A stretch of 64,000 nt of DNA from Gymnogyps californianus (taxonomy: Eukaryota; Chordata; Aves; Accipitriformes; Cathartidae), in contig NC_059478.1 of assembly GCF_018139145.2 (NCBI RefSeq), positions 27,931,001-27,995,000 on the forward strand, given 5' to 3'. This document shows, piece after piece, positions 60,601 through 64,000 of the stretch. Below the pieces are notes generated by a model that saw only the letters and a list, made by a program, of their open reading frames with translations, was not told the DNA's origin and made no database searches. The position numbers and the translations under genes were made by a program. Within the stretch, counting starts at the first letter, position 1. The number at the start of each line of letters is the position of its first letter.

Positions 60601-63600
60601 TTCTCACGGTATTAGGCTAATTATCGATACGTTACGCCCCTAAGTCTTACTTATTAGGTGGAGAATAAAGTCTAACTCTGTTATGGTTCAGCCTCGCTTC
60701 CTTATAAAGTCCAGCAAGGTAGGGAATGGGAATATCTTAAATGTTTTCATGTGAGAATGGTTTCCAGAGTGAACCAAGTTATATTTATTCCCTTTCAGTG
60801 TGGCTTCTGAAATTTTAAATAATAGAAGGCCATGTTTACCTAACTTGTATCTGAAAATTTGGCAGCTGTAATAAAGCAATATTGCACATTTTGCCCCTGG
60901 TTCTGGTATTATTCAGGCTGGGGTAAGAGGAGAGAAGAGCCAGTCTGCAGGGCCGAGATGAAGGGCTGCCAGCTGGATATGATGAGGGGGAAGCAGCCCA
61001 GCCCCAGTACTCCCAGGAGCATTCCCAGCCAAGGGCTAACCAGGTCCTGTCCTGCCTAGTCTTCCAGATCAGACATATTCCAGACACTATGATGTGTTTT
61101 TTGGCCCACGCCTTATTTGGCTGAAAAGCATTCATTCAGTACGTCTCTTTGCTAGTCCTGATCCACCAGGAGTGGGAAATCAGGCGATTCAAACACTGCA
61201 AGGCAAACCGTGGCACAGGGCCACCACGTTGGAGCCGGTGTGAAAACGCTCTGCTCTGGGGAATTATGGAGGGAAGCACGAGCAAAGCAACATCATCATC
61301 CTTTGGACACATCTGGCTGTCATGGTACGACATGTTCCTGTCAATGAGGCATCTGCTCCATGAACTCCCGTGGAAGAACAAGGAACCGTATTCGTTCTCC
61401 TCCCCACCACGGTCCCACATGGGAAGGAAGCCATTCCTCCCCTTCCTGGACTCCACTGCGCAGTGACAGGCCATGCATTTCACCTCACTGAAACCATATG
61501 TGCTTCGTGGTCTCCCAGTCATTCCCTTTTTAATGGGGACATGAACTGGCAGTTCCCCTTAGGTGCCTTTCGAAAGCTCTGGCTGCAGCTGGAGAACCCG
61601 CTCTATACTTTGCTATGCTTCAAACTGGGCTTTCAATGACATAATTACAGGCCTCTATTAAAATGTTATATTTAAATGATCTTATTCTTCATCAGCAAAG
61701 GATATTCCTAACCAAAACAAATTCTTCTATATCATTTATTGTATTTAAGATAATTTAATGGGTTTCTATTCATGCTGGAAGGCAGCAAATGAATAAATTC
61801 CATAGCACTTTATTTAAATATTTTAGAACAAATCTTGAAAGATGTTTTCATTTAGCTGAAAGCAGCTTAATAGCAGTTTTTTTCTCTACCACAATAAAAA
61901 AGTATGGGTTTCTTTTTATTGCGCTTGTTAAAATAAATGGCATTTTTAATAAAGACTGTCCCCATAACAACATATATGATTTGATCACATTATGAAATAA
62001 ATGTCATGTGAGATTATACATTTCAAAGCAGACAGTTTATGTTCTTTTAGTTATTAAATTCAATCAGTTTTACTTCTTTTTTTTTTCCTGAAGGCAGGTA
62101 TGGTTTTGATTAAAATGTGACCCCAAAAGCAGAATAATTCAAGTGAGACTGTATTTTCATTTTTTGAAGGTTTATCTACCTTCCCATAGGAACTTAAAAG
62201 AAAAAAAAGTGTGGCTTTCAGTGGCAGAATTAAAATTTGTTTTCCTTTGACTGACATTTTTATTCCCAAGAAGAAAATGTTACAACACAGTGCTGTGTGG
62301 AAAACTTAAAGCTAACTAACTAGATATTATGTTTTTAGTCCATAAAATGGGTTTGATGATACAAATAGTCTGTAGAGTCTCCTAGTACCCATCTCCCTTG
62401 TACAGAAACCCAGAGCCAACCCAGAGCAGCAGTCTACGCCATAAGACCAGGCTATCGTAGAAGACCGTCTTCGACAGTGAAGCACACCGGTGGCTGCCCA
62501 TAGGGGACGGGACCTGCAGGGCATTTTGATCTCCTCCAGGAACTAGCCAAACAACTATCAGATATGAAGACAGGAATGAAGGGAACTGACCAGTGGCCCA
62601 AGTGACTCTGAGGACTGCATCCATGGCTCGTTACAGGCTGTCATTTACTCCACAGGCATTGGATTGCGCTGTAACAGATGGTGATCCTCTCTTACCATTT
62701 CTGATTCTCCATCTCCTGCCCATCAGCCTCCTACCAGGTATCCCTGTTTGCTGAGGGACACGGTTTAAGCACGCCAAAGCTCCCAAGGTTTGGTCACAGT
62801 CCTTCCTCAGGAAGCCCACAAGTCAGAAGCTGGTCCAAATCTTAGACTGAAGTTAGATACTTCAGTGATCTGGCCTTGACTCAGTGCAATAAGCTGCCTA
62901 TAGTACCTATTTCAAATGATGCATCCACGGTCAGTACAGTGAAATACCTGGGTGAAAAACAGTATAGAAAAATAGCCTACTTTTAGTCTGTCTAGAATTC
63001 CCGTTGGGAATTGCTGGATCCCTATCCCTGTTTAGGAATGCAAAAATCAGAGACCTTTGGAAAGGACGGCTTTATTATGTCCCTGAGGTCTCACAACACT
63101 GAAGACACGGAAGCTGGATCTCCCAGCCCCAGGATGTGACTATCGCTACCTCCTCTTCAGTACACTGAATTTCTCTTAGGTGTCTTTCTAAAGCCCTCCG
63201 TCCATTTCAGACACTTCAACCACACAACTGTCTTGTTTCAACAAATGAAGCTCCTGTTAAAAATCACTGACAACATGGGCGTTGGCTTAATAAAGAAATT
63301 ACTTTTAATCTAAACATCACCATCTGTCAGGCCCTGAAAACAAAAAACAAGAAAAAATGTGCAGTGATGCACAGCCATGGAGTAACATTTCAAAGCACAT
63401 CCCAGCTCTCACCAAGCATGAATGCTGAATATTAAACAAACACCTGAAGCTACATGTGCCACCACCTAAAACTATCACTTCATTTTTTGTTACGTGCTGT
63501 GACTTAAGGAAAACATTGCAGGCATCGCCATCTGTGTCGCTTTTAATTATCAATAGGAAGCGCACACACGATATTTCACAACTCATTCAGAAAACAGAAA

Positions 63601-64000
63601 GCTGCAACCAGGGCAGCGCATATGTCTGAGGAGCTCCCGTGCCAGGGGTAAGGGCCACGCGTGGTCACCAGAAAGCACGGCGGTAGGTGACAGGCTGCAT
63701 CCCAGGGACAGGCACAGGCTCTCATTTGACAGCGAAAAGCTGAGGCTTCGTGCTTGAAATCTGCACCTGCCCCTGGGATCCACTGACTGGTGAGGGTGAA
63801 GATTATTAACACCCTAGATTAGGTGTTGGCTTATTCTCAGCTGCAGAAAGCAGAGCTATCACTGTGCACTTAGTAAGGATAAAAAGGGGAGGCTGCGTAT
63901 CAGGATGCAGAGCCAAAGTCTCTTTATCAGTGAACACAAAGCATGGAGGAAGAGGAGCTTTACGCAATACTGTCATGAATTATACTGAAGTAAAGTTTCT

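Larger units (their letters stand above)
52868..64000. other. Non-coding unique DNA, no gene supported
   Basis: No host exon or RNA gene was recognised. The open frame at 57,109-57,762 (plus, 217 codons) lacks any known motif and lies in moderately GC-rich sequence where long frames arise by chance. The region includes a GA microsatellite near 55.9 kb, T runs near 55,618-55,633 and 55,671-55,680, an A-rich simple stretch near 59,590-59,650, and a G run at 60,483. The AT-rich block 61,630-62,060 resembles a conserved non-coding element. Confidence 0.55.

Noticed and set aside
1..64000. CRISPR arrays, bacterial operons, tRNA or rRNA genes
   Set aside because: No regularly spaced direct repeats with spacers and no tRNA- or rRNA-like sequence were seen. 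The 30-bp and 45-bp arrays are contiguous, without spacers, and lie inside gag and an LTR.

Overview
The window looks like about 64 kb of non-coding vertebrate DNA, most likely avian. No exon of a recognisable host gene could be supported on either strand. The bird assignment rests on the LTR/ERV-L-like families, which I recognise as typical of bird genomes, and on the scarcity of other repeats. The species and the locus cannot be named from the sequence alone.

The dominant feature is one nearly complete endogenous retrovirus on the minus strand (45,719-52,862, 7,144 bp). It has two LTRs that differ by one inserted A over 584 bp and perfect 5-bp target duplications (TGATG). It also has a tRNA-Lys(1,2)-type primer binding site, a gag gene of 718 codons, and pol sequence encoding protease, reverse transcriptase, RNase H and integrase. 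Gag and protease-RT lie in one frame separated by a single amber codon, which suggests stop-codon readthrough. Pol is broken by one 1-base frame change near 48.56 kb, just before RNase H. There is no env gene, no zinc knuckle in Gag and no visible dUTPase. Gag starts with several hydrophobic segments and carries a 30-bp coding tandem array. Together these suggest a young, env-less element with an intracellular life cycle.

Two solo LTRs lie upstream, both on the plus strand. The first (24,049-24,604, TSD TGGGG) is an older relative of the full element's LTR. The second (30,896-32,044, TSD GGCAC) is 1,149 bp long, belongs to another family enlarged by about 45-bp internal repeats, and shares a U5-end layout with the first. 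Each marks an earlier provirus removed by LTR-LTR recombination.

Layout: 1-24,043 unique AT-rich DNA with poly-A tracts; 24,044-24,609 solo LTR with TSDs; 24,610-30,890 unique DNA; 30,891-32,049 long solo LTR with TSDs; 32,050-45,713 unique DNA with an ancient MIR/L3-like repeat fossil (33.3-33.6 kb) and a pyrimidine tract; 45,714-52,867 the provirus with TSDs; 52,868-64,000 unique DNA with a GA microsatellite and two candidate old repeats. Several AT-rich stretches (near 13.9, 15.4, 43.2 and 61.7 kb) resemble conserved non-coding elements, but only an alignment could show this.
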